From contig NW_003211622.1 of assembly GCF_000006405.1 (NCBI RefSeq), positions 62,659 through 126,658 of the forward strand: a stretch of 64,000 nt of DNA. The letters run 5' to 3'. The stretch comes from Perkinsus marinus ATCC 50983. Its lineage: Eukaryota > Perkinsozoa > Perkinsida > Perkinsidae. Under the pieces are notes generated by a model. The model saw only the letters and a list, made by a program, of their open reading frames with translations. It was not told where the DNA came from and did no database searches. This document shows positions 1 to 10,995 of this stretch, in pieces. The translations under genes and the position numbers were made by a program. Position 1 is the first letter of the stretch. The number at the start of each line of letters is the position of its first letter.

Positions 1-118
1 GATGCTTTTTGTCGGAAGCGAACTGGTAATCCCGGCTCCTATTGCAAGGCTGCTTACCAGCCTAGTCCCGGTGGAGATGTTGCCAGGGTACTCATATCTC
101 CTGTAAATGTGGTGGTGC

Positions 119-169
119 GCCTACGATAGGGCCAGCGCCTACGATAGGGCCAAAGCCTACGATAAAGCC
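119..169. repeat. 18-bp tandem repeat, about 2.8 copies
   Basis: The unit GCCTACGATAGGGCCARM is repeated head to tail nearly three times, the last copy being partial and diverged (GATAAAGCC). No gene is recognised in the first 680 bases apart from this. No function is inferred. Confidence 0.75.
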
Positions 170-682
170 GACATGTCGTATGTCAGAAGACATGACGTCT
201 AGTTGAGATCAGATCTCACCAATATTCGATATCAACCATGCTGATAGCCATTGATATCTCTACTCTTTTCCGACCCTTATTACAAGGTCTATGACCAAAC
301 TGTTGAGCCTACGGTCTGTGACTCGCCAGCTTAGCGGCTATTACAGGCTTTATTGGTTACGAATGGCTCTTCTTTCTTTCCGTGACTCGTTGGCATTGTT
401 AGCGGATCTACAAGTAACCGTCGACGATCACGAAAGCTTCCGTCTCCATGGTTCGTGTTGCGTTGGGAGAGTGAAGTGGCAAATGTATATAACAACTGTA
501 GTACAGTTACTGTACAGTACAGTCTGTACTATTCAGTTCAGAAAAGATCAACACTCGACTTGAGTGTTGACTTGAGCGACTCAACTCACCCAGCTAGATC
601 ATCGAGCCTCGATGAACCAAACTTGTTTCATCTCGCGTTATTGCGTACTGGATTGCGCTGGATAGTAGAGACCGACCCCATC

Positions 683-1656
683 TCACTCGTAACGCGATGT
701 GGTTAGACATAACTCAGCAGTACTTCGAATGCATGGGTCTCGGGTTGATTTGAGCAGATCGATTATCGATTGTAATGTTACCATCGACTCATCACCACGG
801 ACATGCATATATGCATGCCTGCACTCGTTCGAGCTCACTAAGCTCAGCTTAGTCATTTGAAGATAGATGTCCTCAACACGATGTGGTTGAGAGAATCCCG
901 AATAAAGAGGTCCAGGACGATTTGGGGCCATCTGAATGGTGTCTAGGATGACTCCTCCTGGAGGAGCTCAACAGCACGCCAGAAGTTGGCAGTATATATC
1001 TTGCATGTCGTAATCAGCAGTATTGGTGATGAACTCAGATTCTCGGTAAAGCATAAGAATGTAACTTGAATAGAGAAGACATTCATACCACTAGATGTTG
1101 AAGCTATGAGACGATAAGCTTCGAATTCCGCGTGACGCATCTCGTAACCTCCGACGAATACGGACTCTTATCTCGGAGAAACCCAGTTTGTATGTCTACT
1201 CCAAGTGACACATCCAAATTGAATGTGAAAAAATGAATAATTTACTCGACTGGATGATCCAATCGAGTAAATTATTCAGCTAAATCTGCGTCTGAAGTTC
1301 CGGTAAAGTCCCAGGAAGAACATACCTCCGACTGACCCTGCCTGGATGCCCACTGATCCCTAGAATGTAGGTATCTACACTGTGGATTCCACAGAGTAGT
1401 TTGTAGTTGAGTCTTCTCTCCCTCATGGTTAGTAGACGTAATCCAATGCAGTGTTTAGACGGAAAAGAGGTGTGTACTCGGAGACATGAGAAACACTCCC
1501 TTCCACCGTCATGAATACATACTTGGATGTAATTTTGTGAGACCGACAGTAACACTCATATACGGCCCGATAAGCAACTAGTCGGACTGAGTCCGACGGC
1601 TCGAGTAACCTCAAATAAGTGCACTCTAATGATTTGAGACTATCACTCATAATCAA
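683..1656 (-). CDS. Unidentified minus-strand gene, possible SAC3/GANP-type PCI protein
   Basis: Minus-strand exons read coherently but the splice structure is not settled. The first exon (from about 1650) gives a stretch including YLRLLEPSDSVR. A second near 1140 gives MRHAEFEAYRLIAS, followed after a 24-nt intron by YILMLYRESEFITNTADYD. The motif 'AEFEAYRL' followed by a short helix-rich stretch, and an upstream 'LRL..PSDSVR', resemble the SAC3/GANP/THP3 domain (typical motifs 'EFxAYxLL' and 'VRPxxVL'). SAC3 proteins act in mRNA export or splicing. The likeness is weak and from memory, so the family is tentative. The gene lies downstream of BBS2 on the same strand and may continue to the left edge. 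Confidence 0.3.
1235..1277. repeat. 43-nt near-perfect palindrome
   Basis: Two perfect 15-nt arms, GAATAATTTACTCGA and TCGAGTAAATTATTC, flank a core TGGATGATCCA that is itself palindromic. Only one pair (C/A) is mismatched. It would form a long hairpin or cruciform. It sits in or beside the SAC3-like gene, perhaps in an intron. It may be a tiny foldback element. No target duplication is obvious. Confidence 0.8.
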
Positions 1657-1697
1657 TGATAATAATGATTAGAGTTATTAAGATAAGCACATCAACA

Positions 1698-4600
1698 TCA
1701 TGCTAATGGACCAAGATAGCCCCCCTGCGAGATCACACCTGCAGACTCGAAATGGCCGACGGCAGTCATACTTGACTCACCAACTAGGGTAGCCGCATTC
1801 TTGTTCTTGATTGCCTTCTTACATTCAGCGATCACCGCTGCTTGGGCCCTTCCAACTCGGAGACTGGCCCCTACGAGGACGATTAAACAGTGCGGATCCT
1901 CCTGAGCTTACCACGGTTGATCAGAAGGTTCAACCCCCTCAGCGCGTCCAGAAGCATTCCATGGTTATTCCGACGCTTGTTGTGACTATGGATAACAACA
2001 TGGTCGGAAACCAACATGAAGGCTTTTACTCCGCTATCATGCCACGGCTGAGTTTCTGTAAGAAGACCATAGTCTTCCTCATCTCAAGAGTATAGTCACA
2101 GAGCCTCAAGTCCTCCATCCTTACGAGCAACCCCTTCCTGTACGATACGCTGAGGGATGTGAGAGGGCTAGATGATCTACACTGTCTGTGCTGACTCCGC
2201 CGTATCTGCCGACATTTTCTGTCGGAGATTGTCGTACTCTTCGATAAGCTGCATCGCTTCTTGGACGTTTACCATGGTCTTCGGAAAGCTGAGGAAACTC
2301 CCTACTAATCCTGTCCAGCACGGAGCGAACCACCTGCAGACTGACTCCAATTCCTTTACACTCATAACATCGCAAAGGTGTTGTATCTGTTGACTTGAAG
2401 CTTCCGAGTCGCCATAGACACGTCCCACCAGATCAGCGGCCAACTGCATGCTGTCGGTTGAGATGCATACTGATCCATCACTGCTCACAGAGATCTTCAA
2501 GCCTGATGACGCCTCGCGTTCTTCTGGTCTAAACCAATTACCCCTCCTTCATGAGATCACGCAGGGGTGTACCTCCGGCATGGCAAGAAGGCTACTTGTA
2601 GAGTCCCTTCAGTGACCGTCGCAGAGCCATCTCCCAGGTAGAAGCTCTCTTGAACCTTTTAGAGTCGCATAGGACAGTGCATAAGTCTTCAACGGTACCC
2701 AGGTTCGGAACTTGTCAATATTCTTAGTCATCCTGAAGCTCACGCTCCTACAGAAAGCAAAACTGGGGCCCCTCGATATTCGGTAAGGTCACCCTGTTGG
2801 AACACTCTGTCCTTCTAGGCTCGGGCCGACGAAATGGTACATGGCAAATTTAGGTAGCTGGGCGTGGGCTTCCAGTACTGTATACTCCCGGCCTGAGACC
2901 ACACTGGTCTTTCCTGTTGCGTGCTCACGCAGCTCACTAGCCTTTGTAACGCCCGTCAGGCACTTGATGTTGAGCAACGTTCCCACGTCTTTAGAGATGG
3001 GTACGTTAACCTACACAGTAGGGCAACTGTTGAAAACCGCCACGTTAGACAGTCTTAAAAAGTCGGATTGACCTCGATCCGTTTGGCCGGCGGTTCTGGT
3101 TTGACGACATGTCCATCTGGGCCGAAGAGCCCCTCGGCAGTCATGATGATCTACACCAGGTAGTATCCAGTCTTGACGGTGCTACCCACCTTCATAATAA
3201 CGCCCATAGGCACCGCCAGTCGTAGGACCACCCCAGCCGGAGTGGTGAAGAGCTCCACGGTGAGAGGCCCGGCATCAGAGCTGGCAGGGACACGGCTGAC
3301 CTGGGCCTTGTCGAGGACCTGGAGGGGAACTCGGCCATGGTCAGTGACGGCCTCACTCACAGGGGCCTCGTCGACTGGCATCTCTGAGCTCAGCTGCTCG
3401 CCAACGTTGGCTTGTGCCCATGTATGCGGAGACTCTCCTTGAGGTGGAGCTACTAGAAGCAATGATTAATATGAAGCATCAACGACGACACGGACCTCCG
3501 ACTGACTGAGGCATCCAAGCGTGGACCCGGCCCTGAAAGTGGTAGTCAGTTGAATAGGTCCTACGAGGACACCTCGATATCAATCGCCATCAGCACAGGC
3601 ACGGGACTGCCGATGTAATCCATGCTCAAAACGGCAGCGAGAGGATCTGGGCCAGTTCTGGTCTTGAAGATAACCTGGTAATCACCATCGAGGGTGGGTC
3701 GGTGAGTATGAGGACAGCCACCTCTCCGTTGCTTTGCCTCCTCACTTCCACCAAGCCGTTCATCCATCCAATTGCGAGCTCTTTACGACTGTGTTTGCTA
3801 TCCTCAGTATGAGGAGTAAAGGCCAAAAGACACGACGGGGCATGGCGTGAACGAGCTCGCCATAGCTGCCGGCAATGCAGGCGACGATGCGAAGTACAGG
3901 CTTACGCGCTTCGAGCCTTCATAGACTCCCACCGTCCCATTTACCAGACCGTAGCCGAACCTGTGACGGTGGTCTAAGGAGACAAGGTGGCACACAGCAT
4001 CGGCCTCAGTGATATCAGCGACGACCTCTGCCTCTCCTGCTAGGATCCGTATCTTCCTCAACAGTGGTTTGAAGCTGTGATGTGAGTCGTCACCTGATAG
4101 TCGTCGGTACCGCAGATGAGCACGGAAGTGGGTAGCTGCTGCGGACTGTCTTCGGCGGGCTTCAACGAGTCCAAAGCCATCACACGGTCGCCAGTGATAG
4201 TCCAGAAGACCTCTCCTCCTCCTCGGTCGAAGCCCTAGGGAGATGCCTGGAGGCGTGGCAAGCAGTGCCTCACTCTTATGTTGCAGTCGCCCCCTGCGAA
4301 CAGCACCGACCCGCCGCCCTCAGTGGGCGAGGACCCCGGAAGACCGTCTGCGACTGACAATGCTGAGACACCATCTGGCATCTCACGATAGAAGAAATCA
4401 CTGTTGCGTTCAACCTAGTGAGAAGGCCTTTAGTGATTATGGGATAGCTGACGTACATCGAAGACTGACAGACTGCTAGAGGTTGCTATACAAAGCAGAT
4501 CATGTGGGGTGGTCACCCACGTGGTGAGTGCGGTTATCTATACATGAATACTGGTGGCGCTCGCGATATTGTGTGAACCTTCTTATGCATATTCAATTGA

Positions 4601-4865
4601 GTAATGTTTCTGTCGCCAGCCGCGGTTGGAGTGATGATAAGCACCTAGCCATGGGACGAAGATGTTCTCTGGGTATTCCGGTGATGTTGATCCTCGGCGG
4701 TGATCTCACCCTTACTTTTCCATCGGATGTGCCTAATGCCAGGCTGGTTGGACAATCTTCTCCAGTAGTGAACTTCCCGACTGTAGCCAAACCCCGCATG
4801 ATCGAATGATCTCCCTCGATCGTGAACTTGGTGTAAGGTTCGAAGTGCAATTCATTGGACGCCAT
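1698..4865 (-). CDS. BBS2: Bardet-Biedl syndrome 2 protein homologue (BBSome subunit)
   Basis: BBS2 is a BBSome subunit that helps carry membrane proteins in cilia/flagella. Exons spread over the minus strand line up in order with the family. The start is at 4865 (MASNELHFEPYTKFTIEGD), and the next segment ends SLALGTSDGKVRVRSPP. Near 4180 is TITGDRVMALDSL. Near 4050 is IRILAGEAEVVADI with FGYGLVNGTVGVYEG (the BBS2 'RFGYALSNGTVGVYD' block). Near 3780 is KELAIGWMNGLVEVR. Near 2850 is LPKFAMYHFVG. Near 2480 is GSVCISTDSMQLAADLVG. Near 2210 is LRQKMSADTAE. Near 1950 is NNHGMLLDALRGLN. Near 1790 is AVIAECKKAIKNKNAATL. The stop is at 1698-1700. Introns are mostly 30-50 nt. All ordered blocks from the N-terminal propeller to the C-terminal helices are present, so the gene looks complete. 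Confidence 0.9.
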
Positions 4866-5099
4866 TGCTCCCAATTACACCTGCTGGTATGGTACCAACA
4901 GAATCATGATAGGCGAGGCTCGTCATCAGTTTGCAGATGGGAACACGTGTGACTGACAACTCGACAGATCTGCGTTGATACAGGAGCGAATGTTTGCAGT
5001 GCTGGGAATCCAAATTACTGGTCACACGCAGTCTCAGACAACTTTCAAGGTAATGTTAGCTTTAGTAACTCTCGAATAAACAGTCATCAATACAATGTA

Positions 5100-5165
5100 C
5101 GAAATATCATCGCCGGGGATAGAACTTGCAACCTCAGACGTGTTAGACAGACATCATAACCATGT
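5100..5165 (-). other. tRNA-like sequence resembling tRNA-Val(AAC)
   Basis: On the minus strand the sequence has a D-arm-like stretch, an anticodon-loop-like CTAACAC preceded by TCTGT, and a B-box GTTCTATCCCC. It recalls tRNA-Val(AAC), but the 3' side of the anticodon stem does not pair, so it is unlikely to be a working tRNA. It lies between BBS2 and the SEC14-like gene. Confidence 0.5.
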
Positions 5166-5225
5166 CACCATTTAGATCACTAGACATCGAGTTCCCTAAC
5201 TGGCAACTGTTCGACCCAACCAAAA

Positions 5226-6450
5226 TCAGAATCTCGACTCGTAATTCACCAAAGCCGGCAACGCTGTATCATCAAGCGGCTGATGCCCAAAGGAGGTGGA
5301 AGCGCTACCGCTGGTAGAGGCGCTCGAGATGTCCTCAGGACCGCTGGATGTAGGCCAGTACTCGCGGTACGCCAGATGAGAACCAACCAGACGGGTTGTC
5401 AACCAAGGATAGTAATCGCCATCGACTTCACCTCCTAAATAGGCTGGTAGCTCGCTGGGATCACCTGACAACCCCATGACCCAGGTTCGATCCCCAGCGG
5501 CGACAACTTACAAACACCAGCACACCATTCAACATCTCCATCATGAGTGGTGTTCACAAAGGTCACAACATTCGTCAAGGACGAGGGCAGCAGTGGTGAC
5601 ACGGCCGCCCATGCTGCCCGGAAGATGAACGGCGCGTCCACGAACATGACTCTGCTGATGTGAGAGATGTGACCCAAGCCAACGGCACTGAATTATCCAT
5701 CAACAAGGCCTCAACACTAACCACCTACAGAGCTCCTTTCTTGATATCTCCCACGTTGAGTGTAATATTCTTCATCCCAATACCGGCAAAATCATATACT
5801 AGACACACACCTAGGCGCACCGATGCAGGATCAGCTAAAGCCGCATCCAAAGCCATCCATGTAGATTTAACACCTGATGTGAAATCTTCGCTGTGCGCAG
5901 AAAGGAAAGATACTCACCACAAAGTATCGGTATTGCTGCTGGAGCCATGAACCTCATTCTCACCCATCCCATGGGCCTCCCGTCGAGGTCACGTCCAGCC
6001 TTCACGCTGAACCCTGCCGGTGGAGACGTGCGGGAGAAGCGGTTCGGTGAGCTCACCTGCACTGAAGTTGCGTTGTATATCGGATTCTGGTATTTCTCGG
6101 ATGGGTAGCTTCCTCAGAAGATCTTCATGGCGACGTGCCTAGATGAAAATAGAGAGAATCGAACTCAAGACCTCTACCATGTAAAACGATGATCATGCCA
6201 AGTCGACCAATTACACTCTCGCAAACACGATTCCTACCAGAGCCTCTGCCTTATCTACATCAAGATTACGCGACCAAGCCAACTTAAGCCAATCATGCGT
6301 AACGTATCTAGCAAAACTCATCGCCGGATATTCCCCCCCCCTGCAAAAAGGCCACCTGCTGGTCAGGTCCAAGTTCTTCAGCCTCTCTCTGAGCTCGCGG
6401 ATGCATAACAGTTCATCCTGCGTGAGTTCATCGTCGTCCTTGCACAACAT
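5226..6450 (-). CDS. SEC14/CRAL-TRIO lipid-binding protein
   Basis: CRAL-TRIO proteins bind and exchange phosphatidylinositol, phosphatidylcholine or other lipids in the cytosol. The start ATG is at 6450. Exon 1 gives the CRAL-TRIO_N helices (LTQDELLCIRELRERLKNLD, then SRNLDVDKAEALVG). Later exons give KAGRDLDGRPMGWVRMRFM (the 'DxxGRPV' strand), then VMFVDAPFIFRAAWAAVSPL (the 'NxPxxFxxxWxxxxPfL' motif), and finally DPSELPAYLGGEVDGDY (the 'LPxxxGG' motif), ending at 5226. Introns at 6139-6216 (78 nt, phase 0) and 5465-5517 (53 nt) rejoin the frame exactly, and both contain tRNA-like sequence. The C-terminal tail is Ser/Thr-rich and not conserved. The family call is firm; the ligand is unknown. 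Confidence 0.82.
5465..5517 (-). other. 53-nt intron of the SEC14-like gene made largely of tRNA-like sequence (antisense)
   Basis: Splicing GTGTTTGTAAG...GTTGTCAG joins the codons for EWCAG and DPSELP in frame. Read on the plus strand, the same 53 nt contain CCCAGGTTCGATCCCCAGCG, a strong B-box/T-arm. So the tRNA-like piece lies antisense to the host gene and fills most of the intron. Confidence 0.7.
6139..6216 (-). other. 78-nt intron of the SEC14-like gene with a sense-strand tRNA-like sequence
   Basis: The intron runs GTGTAATTGGTC...TTTTCATCTAG and joins GCG AGA to GCA CGT in phase 0. It carries a D-arm-like TAATTGGTCGACTTGG, an anticodon-loop-like TTTTACA and a B-box GAGTTCGATTCTCTC. 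With the last exon bases (GAGAG) the ends can pair as a short acceptor-like stem with CTCTC. The structure is too degenerate for a functional tRNA. Confidence 0.65.
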
Positions 6451-6969
6451 AGGTATCTGAGATCAGCGAGTAGAGGGGGGGACACAGTGATACGGTGGGG
6501 ATGATACTTCGATGCTCGGCATCATCTCGCCGTTCTCCATACGCTCCAATAGAGGTTCATTGAGATCAGACCTGGCAAAAGGCATCGGGTTCGATCCCCA
6601 GTGATGACATTTCTAACTACCCAGTGGAGACTGTGTAAAAACTCTGCATAGAGTCGACTCTTCCCCTGAGTGGAGTTCCGACTGGGCTGCCACGCTTAGA
6701 GGACGCAGCGGCTGCTATCATCGCATCGCTCGTAGCTCGCCACCTGTGACCAACTATTGCGTCACGCGCCACGAAATTCGGGCATGATTCAATACAGCAA
6801 TATTTTCCAACGAATTATTCGTGACATTGCTATATTGCTGCTCCCATCTACAGTACAACAATGTTGCTGTCCTCTATGAAACGTAGCTTTATCCTACAAA
6901 ATCGCCACGTTTATTACTCGCCGACCATTCTTTCGAACACGGCGACCTTTTCAAAAGACTTGCTCATTT
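6451..6969. other. About 500 bases without a recognised gene
   Basis: Apart from the B-box at 6585 and short AT/GC-mixed sequence around 6780-6880 (AACAATATT-type repeats), nothing gene-like was recognised. It probably holds the 5' region of the SEC14-like gene and the 3' end of the next minus-strand gene. Confidence 0.4.
6585..6608 (+). other. Isolated tRNA-like B-box
   Basis: CGGGTTCGATCCCCAGTG is one of five exact copies of GTTCGATCCCC in the window. It lies just upstream of the SEC14-like start codon, perhaps in a 5' UTR intron. The rest of a tRNA fold is not convincing. Confidence 0.45.
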
Positions 6970-7615
6970 GCCACAGTACTTAGCTCTTGCCGCTCGTAAG
7001 GTGCTGGACTCCCTCTCTTGCCGCTTGATACCTCTGGTCTTGTTCAAGTAGTTGCAGAGCAGCCAACCCATGTACATGGCGAAGGCGCACAATACTAGTG
7101 TGTGGACCTAAGAGTGTCCGTTATCAAATGGATGCCCCTTCGATGCCGATTTTCATCACAGAGGTTATGAACAATTCAACAGATGCGCAAACGCTCGTTA
7201 TTGTGTTTCCACGAAGAAAACTACTCTACCGTCAATCTCGAGGAGGAATTATTCGCCCGAACGATTATACCCAAACGTGTTATCACCTTATAGACCAACG
7301 TGTAGCCATCGTACTCGAGGAAAGGCTGACAGCTGTATAAAACGGTCGAAGATTCGACAGACTTGCCCGAGCAGGAGAGATCAGCCACGAACTCCAGAAG
7401 AAGCAAGGGTGCATAACTGACCAACAATACACCATGTATTCAAATTTTCCACCGATCATCGACTCAATTGTATAATGGTTAACGCGTTCTGCTGCTCTAC
7501 TGCCAACCCCGGTTCGAACCCCCGTTACTACGATAAATATAGTATGCATGCCGTAACCGTCGCCACTCTGCTTTCTCGCATCTCCCAGGCCAACAACACG
7601 AAACTCGCACAGCAT
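6970..7615 (-). CDS. Unidentified small membrane protein (exons uncertain)
   Basis: Two minus-strand segments look coding. Around 7420-7280 a segment begins with a hydrophobic run (LLVSYAPLLLLEFVADL) and continues SCSGKSVESSTVLYSCQPF to LVYK before a GT donor. Around 7105-6970 another gives LVLCAFAMYMGWLLCNYLN followed by basic KTRGIKRQERE and a stop. Together they suggest a protein with a signal-like N-terminus, a lumenal Cys-containing stretch and one C-terminal membrane span with a basic tail. The family is not recognised and the middle exon is unresolved. Confidence 0.35.
7468..7535 (+). other. tRNA-like sequence
   Basis: The plus strand gives TGTATAATGGTTAACGCG, a typical D-arm/A-box stretch, then an anticodon-like region and the B-box CCGGTTCGAACCCCCG. 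The anticodon stem does not pair well. It lies antisense to the membrane-protein gene, near its 5' end. Confidence 0.55.
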
Positions 7616-8084
7616 ATTACGATGGACCGAAGCAAATACCTATTCAGCAACAAGTCTGCACGCATGCACATGAGACTGATATCGTCCTAATACATCGATG
7701 ACGGTGATACGTAGTACATCTCCTGGGCTTTACCATCGGTTATCATAGACACTACTGAATCGAAGATCCCAACCATCCCAACGACCTAAGCAACATCATC
7801 AGCTTCGTTCACCCTGACGAGCTTTCAAATTCACGCCGCTTTCCACAACGTACCAGCCATATAAAGGAGTAGGTCCTTATCGAGTTAGTGAGGCGATTGA
7901 TATCCATATTGCGTTGGAATTCGGCATGAGTAGCCGCTGGTGGTAGAGCCTCCGCTCTATACCCCGCTGAAGACAGCCCTTCGTTGGGGAAATACATCAA
8001 AACTACTACTACGACAAGTCACCACTGAAAACATTCATGTGAGGAACTCCAAGAAGACGCAAGAAAGCGAGAGAAAAAGCTAAA

Positions 8085-8093
8085 CTGCTTCCC
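8085..8093. repeat. 9-bp target-site duplication, left copy
   Basis: CTGCTTCCC lies directly outside the left terminal repeat and is identical to 9274-9282 outside the right one. Confidence 0.85.
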
Positions 8094-8853
8094 GGCGCAA
8101 ACAAACCGTGTCACTAAACTTTGTGTCCTAAATCACTAAATTAGACGCGCGCGCCCCTGTAATCGATTTATGCGCGCCTAAGGTTAAGAAAAAGAACATC
8201 CTTCACACCGTTGGATGGATAGACAAACATATAACTCGACTAACCGCTATTTTTATATGCCGTGCAGGCCTTTCCCGCATGAGGTATGATGTTGCTATTA
8301 CTACCCGCTACCGCTAGATTCCCCTCCGTCAACGTACGTGATATCTTTTGACGAGAAGAGAGAGAGATACGCCTACGTCGGAGAGGCTGCTCAAACCTTC
8401 CTCCACGCGAACGGTATCAACGCAAACTGGCTGAACAGTTGTTCGATTAAGTGGGTGAAAAATCTCGCGTGTCAAGACTTGAGACGGAGGTTATATCAAC
8501 TGCTATTACTTGCCAGGTTCCACAAAGATCCAACAGGGTTAACGACACGTCAGGTTTTTTTTGAGCTGCAAAACCCAACACTATATCATTCACCATGCAG
8601 ATCACTATACTTCGAACAGTATGACTCATCGAAGATCACTTATTAATGATGCTGATGGGCTTTTCGAGCTTCGGTCGACCACAGGAGTGGTGGAATGTTT
8701 GATGTACTTGCACTTGATTGCTCAACTTGGGGACTTGTCAGCGAAACTTTTGACCTGAATTATTGAGTGGAAAGTGAATTCATCGACGCATTACGAGTTG
8801 AGTTGTTGGTTTGCGGGTTGACAGAGAAGTAATCGGTCCTAAGCCCCTGATTA

Positions 8854-9246
8854 TTAGATGATCAAAGTTTCTTGGCATCCACGACAATGCATTTCTCCGG
8901 CGGAAGAAGCACGGTAGGTAAAAAGAAGACTGAATACCGATGCCAGACCTCTCGAAGACTTTTTCTTTGGAAGGTAAATCAAAATGTAGCTCACAAAACG
9001 AGAGTCGAGTTTGTCCAATGAGACATGGACTTGATACAGATCCGCCTGGCCCGCTGAACCCTCTTCGTTAACTTGCTTCCCTTCGGATTTTTGGTTCATC
9101 TGTTTCTCTTCGGGTTTCTGGCTCATCTGTTTCCCTTCGGTTTTTGGTTCACTTGTTTCCCTTCGGTCTCTAACGCCGTTTAAACGAAGTCGCGCTATAT
9201 ATCGACTATAAGGGCGCGCGCTGAAATTTAGTGATTTAGGACACAA
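8854..9246 (-). CDS. Unidentified 130-codon frame inside the Mutator-like element
   Basis: The frame begins within the right terminal repeat and reads inward. It holds a hydrophilic repeat (KQMSQKPEEKQMNQKSEGKQ) encoded by a 27-nt tandem repeat at 9081-9160, then a more globular stretch including VHVSLDKLDSRFVSYILIYL. No transposase catalytic signature is visible. It may be captured host sequence or simply open by chance. Confidence 0.3.
   Translation of the reverse strand: MCPKSLNFSARPYSRYIARLRLNGVRDRRETSEPKTEGKQMSQKPEEKQMNQKSEGKQVNEEGSAGQADLYQVHVSLDKLDSRFVSYILIYLPKKKSSRGLASVFSLLFTYRASSAGEMHCRGCQETLII
9081..9160. repeat. 27-nt tandem repeat, three copies
   Basis: Units begin CTTCGG and end TGTTTCY, at 9081-9107, 9108-9134 and 9135-9160. 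A partial diverged unit lies just before. They lie inside the Mutator-like element and encode the lysine/glutamine-rich repeat of its minus-strand frame. Confidence 0.7.
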
Positions 9247-9273
9247 AGTTTAGTGACAGTGTTTGGACACGCC

Positions 9274-9282
9274 CTGCTTCCC
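9274..9282. repeat. 9-bp target-site duplication, right copy
   Basis: CTGCTTCCC is identical to the copy at 8085-8093, marking the insertion limits of the Mutator-like element. Confidence 0.85.
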
Positions 9283-9357
9283 AAGACGCACTGATGCCCA
9301 CGCACTGAGCAGAATCAGTTGATCACCCCTGCTTGTAGGAGTAGTTGCGCTCGCCTT

Positions 9358-10995
9358 ATGTCAGCGGCCGTCGACGAGCTGCTGTCTGATGACAACGAAT
9401 CAGATGATTCCGACTATGTTGATAGTGGGGGAAGTGATACGCATGATAATCATCTAAACACCTTGGATGGGTTCCCTGCAGGCTCAGAGTCTTCATACGG
9501 CGATGAAGCTGCAGTAGTAGAAATTGACGAAGACGCGAGAAAAGAGAGAGACCAGAGACTTCAACAAGAATATGCCACAATGAAAGTCAATTTATCACAA
9601 TCAATTCAGCGAACACATCTGTGATTTCAGGAAGCTCGAAACGGCTTGTACGTTCCTCCCAGTGAACCCCACAGAGACTCCTTATGGGAGAGCTTCAACA
9701 GACGACAGGCAACATCAGAACGTCAAAAAGTAAATCGCGTTTTCTCGAGCAGTGATGGATCATCACAGCTCAGGACAGGACCCGACGTGGGTTGGGGGAA
9801 ATGTTGAGTAAAATTGCCTCCACATCGCTGAAGGACTCGCCGGAAGAAATAGACATCGTTCGCTACAAAAAGGTCAGCATCTTCTCATTCGAGCCGGGGT
9901 CGACGCTCTTTTTTGCCAATACGTGGTTGAAATAGGCACATAGGCAGCTACATGTGTTGGTGATAATATGAAAATTCTGGGGAAATTTTGGAAAAAGTAT
10001 TGTTGGTTTTTGCATATTTTATCCGAATTCATGTATAGATCCCAATATTATATTGGGAAACTTCTCAGCCCAGCTGAGGAAACACGAAACATATATTCCA
10101 ACACTGCTGATAGCATTTCTCGATCACTCAATCTGTCAAGAATCTAATTTCAGGAAGCACGAGCGTCATCGAATGGCTTAGGAGCGCCAATTGCTGTGGC
10201 TAAGGTGCTGGCGGAAGTGCGCAAAGCTGATAAGGTCGAAATTGACTCGCATGTTAAATACGCCGGCCGGACCGTAAAGTAGCATCGATCCGATCATCGT
10301 CATCGGTGACTTGCTTTGATCGCTCAGTGTGAGAAGAGTAGTGTCAAAGTCTAGTGTGGAAGGAGCTAAGCATTTACGCAAAGCCCAGAGGGACCTCAAG
10401 ACGGCTCTGGGGGGCTCTTTGGGCTCGTTGGACGCATACCTAAGGGGCCTCAGGGCTGGACAGGTTAGTCGGTCGATTGGAATGGAAAATACTTCGGTGA
10501 AAAATTTGCCATTATGGCAAATTGAATTATGGTTGAATTATGGTACTCAATGAAAAAGTATGAGAAAACAATGGTAATTCCCGAATTATGGGTGAGGAAT
10601 TCGATCTGAATTTGAAATCAACGATCGGCAACAGATGCGATCAATGAGTGTTTTTTTGTGTTTTTATGCAGAAAAAAATTTTCCATTTTCCCAATAATTT
10701 CTAAACCGTAACATAAAATTTGTACAAGGTGAATTCGAACATCTCGGCCGTAGGTGACATCAGTAGAGAAGTCATCAGCCGAATGGAGTCGTTTCAAAGC
10801 TTCCAGTGAGCTCGATGGTCTCTTCGAGAAGGACCGACGAGACGGGTACCTTCATAAAAGGGCCTTCCTTGAGGCCGCTGATACCCGGGAGTAGCGTGGT
10901 GACTTGTGGGAAGGAGTTGTTATTCACTTTTTAGATATGACAAGAGGAAAGAGGCGGAGAAGAAGGCGCGTCAAACAGCGCAGCCGAAAGTTTGA
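9358..10995 (+). CDS. SWC5: BCNT/CFDP1 (Swc5) family protein
   Basis: Swc5/CFDP1 is a subunit of the SWR1/SRCAP complex that deposits histone H2A.Z. The N-terminus is acidic (LLSDDNESDDSDYVDSGG), as in the family. Later exons give VEIDSHVKYAGRTVK, which matches the family 'V.DFAGE.V.V' block. The conserved BCNT-C domain is split by short introns. EWSRFKASSELDGLFEK is followed by DGYLHKRAFLEAADTRE (family 'GYIERKAFLDRVDHRQ'), and after a 41-nt intron YDKRKEAEKKARQT and a stop at 10995. Introns of about 45 nt follow the codons for YATMK. The phase-0 intron at 9873-10153 is 281 nt because it holds a hAT-type MITE. The family call is strong; the exact middle exons are less certain. Confidence 0.8.
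9920..10106 (+). mobile_element. hAT-type MITE, copy A, inside an intron of SWC5
   Basis: It shares with copy B the internal CATGTGTTGGTGAYARTATG, a run of GGAAAWTTTGGAAAA, CCCAGCTGAGGAAA near the right end and the terminal ATATATTCCAACACTG. The left end is diverged and its exact limit is uncertain, and no clean target duplication was found. It lies wholly within the 281-nt intron 9873-10153, in the same orientation as the gene. Confidence 0.7.

Larger units (their letters stand above)
8094..9273. mobile_element. Mutator-like (MULE-type) DNA transposon, 1180 bp, probably non-autonomous
   Basis: The ends are inverted repeats. From position 8109, 34 nt starting TGTCACTAAACTTTGTGTCC match exactly, inverted, the 34 nt ending at 9258. 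Similarity extends inward through GCGCGCGCCC and outward to terminal GGCG/CGCC with CAAAC in between. Directly outside, the same 9 bp, CTGCTTCCC, occur at 8085-8093 and 9274-9282. A 9-bp target duplication with long terminal repeats is typical of the Mutator superfamily. A perfect duplication suggests a recent insertion. Inside are a minus-strand frame (8854-9246) with no recognised transposase motif and a plus-strand frame (8338-8646), so it is either non-autonomous or carries captured sequence. Confidence 0.85.
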
